From Agroathelia rolfsii (Eukaryota; Basidiomycota; Agaricomycetes; Amylocorticiales; Amylocorticiaceae), in the NCBI GenBank assembly GCA_018343915.1, contig JABRWF010000005.1, positions 1,275,001 to 1,339,000 of the forward strand: a stretch of DNA of 64,000 nucleotides, given 5' to 3'. The notes beneath the pieces are model-generated. The model made no database searches and had not been told where the DNA came from. It saw only the letters and a program-made list of their open reading frames with translations. Each line of letters starts with the position of its first letter. Within the stretch, counting starts at the first letter, position 1. A program made the position numbers and the translations under genes. This document shows positions 63,155-64,000 of the stretch, one piece after another.

Positions 63155-64000
63155 ATGCCCAAGGATATGGAATCAATTGCCGAGAACATGGATTCCGAGT
63201 CGCCCATGTCGAGAAAGCCTACGAAAGTAACGCATACAACTACCCGCTCTCACACCACCGCCCCCTCGGAAGATATCTGTATCATGTCTGTAATTGAAGG
63301 TAGAGGTGTTGGAAAGGAAATCGGCCTAGCTTGCTTGTCAATGCATACTGGCCGTACAGTTCTTGGTCAGGTAGGCGGCAGTACACACCATGATATATGT
63401 GCATGAAACTTTTGAAACACTGATATTTATTACAGATATCTGACAGTCAAACATATATCAAGACACTCCATCAGATTTTTATCAACAAGCCATCCGTAGT
63501 CATTATTCCGGATACATTTTTATCACTCAATGATACAGCCGCATCCACCGCAAAGACGACCTCTCGTACATCTTTATTGATTGATTCCATTACCGAAGAA
63601 TTCCCGAATATACTAGTGGATCCTGTTTCTCGGAAGCATTGGAACGAAGCCGGAGGCCTTGAGTACATTAACGACTTCTGTATTAGAGACGATGAACGCG
63701 CTGGAACTATCTTAGCATCATCCAACAAGTATGTGGTGCTTTTCAGTAATCTTTCTCATAACATGTTCAAACGGTATCAGATACTATGCACTCTCTGCAC
63801 TCTCTGCACTTTTTAAGTACTCAGAAATGCGCCTGAATACTCGCTTTGCTGCACATTCACTACAAATCAAATATACTCCGACTGATGGAACCATGATGAT
63901 TGATCCGGAGACAGCCAAAAACCTTGAATTAGTTGGGAATGCTACATTCAAGCGTAGTCATTATTCACTCTTTGGGTGTGCTCAGCAGAATTTTTACCAT
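63155..64000 (+). CDS. MSH4: MSH4, meiotic MutS homologue (N-terminal part, runs off the window)
   Basis: Exons 63155-63370, 63436-63728 and from 63781; the gene continues past the end of the window. The N-terminal 40 residues are Ser/Thr-rich and poorly conserved, then comes the mismatch-recognition/connector-like start: MSVIEGRGVGKEIGLACL, TVLGQISDSQTYIKTL, KPSVVIIPDTFLS, LEYINDFCIRDDERAG, KYYALSALSALFKY, LQIKYTPTDGTMMIDPETAK with NLELVGNATFKRSHYSLFG. The order VIEGRG, YYALSA..ALFKY and MMIDPET...LEL is characteristic of MSH4 rather than the mismatch-repair MSH proteins. With MSH5 it stabilises crossover intermediates in meiosis. A perfect tandem of CTCTCTGCA encodes SALSAL in exon 3. Confidence 0.88.

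Overview
The window looks like a piece of a basidiomycete (Agaricomycete) nuclear genome. Genes are cut by many short introns (mostly 48-70 nt), with several micro-exons of 12-30 nt. Gene content is fungal (ARG5,6 fusion, RIX7, MET18/MMS19, PEX6), a DUF6534-type membrane protein typical of Agaricomycetes is present, and there is a set of secreted plant- and fungal-wall-active enzymes. I rebuilt exon structures by hand from splice signals and family conservation. For every complete gene in which I assigned all exons, the exon lengths sum to a multiple of three, which supports the models.

Region 1 (1-9 kb) is a tandem array of four GDSL (CE16-type) esterase paralogues on the + strand. Copies 1 and 2 look intact, copy 3 has a mutated 5' splice site, and copy 4 is a clear pseudogene. 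A hairpin-like MITE lies between copies 2 and 3. Region 2 (9-16 kb) holds a small one-helix membrane protein, an NmrA-family pseudogene, about 2 kb without genes, and a 15-exon DUF6534 membrane protein.

Region 3 (16-33 kb) is dense housekeeping sequence: ARG5,6 (arginine biosynthesis), a short RIX7 (60S ribosome biogenesis), NDUFAF7 (complex I assembly), an eEF1A-methyltransferase-like gene, MIS14/NSL1 (kinetochore), GAR1 (H/ACA snoRNP), PEX6 (peroxisome import) and SDHAF3 (complex II assembly). Several pairs are divergent with short shared promoters (RIX7/NDUFAF7, methyltransferase/MIS14, GAR1/PEX6); the first two carry striking inverted repeats.

Region 4 (33-64 kb) holds a secreted GH128 glucanase, a PhoD-like phosphatase, an UNC93-like transporter, MET18/MMS19 (Fe-S protein assembly), an unrecognised 394-aa protein, a 24-exon CLC chloride channel, MED4, a secreted GH5 enzyme, a DHHC palmitoyltransferase, a GH45-like endoglucanase, RLI1/ABCE1, MsrB and the start of MSH4. 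No tRNA, rRNA, CRISPR or autonomous transposon was found. The most unusual signals are at the RNA-processing and gene-decay level: three GC-AG introns (one freshly mutated), an intron lacking a visible AG acceptor in the UNC93-like gene, a 34-nt intron needed in MET18, a RIX7 lacking its N-terminal domain, and the stepwise decay of the GDSL array.
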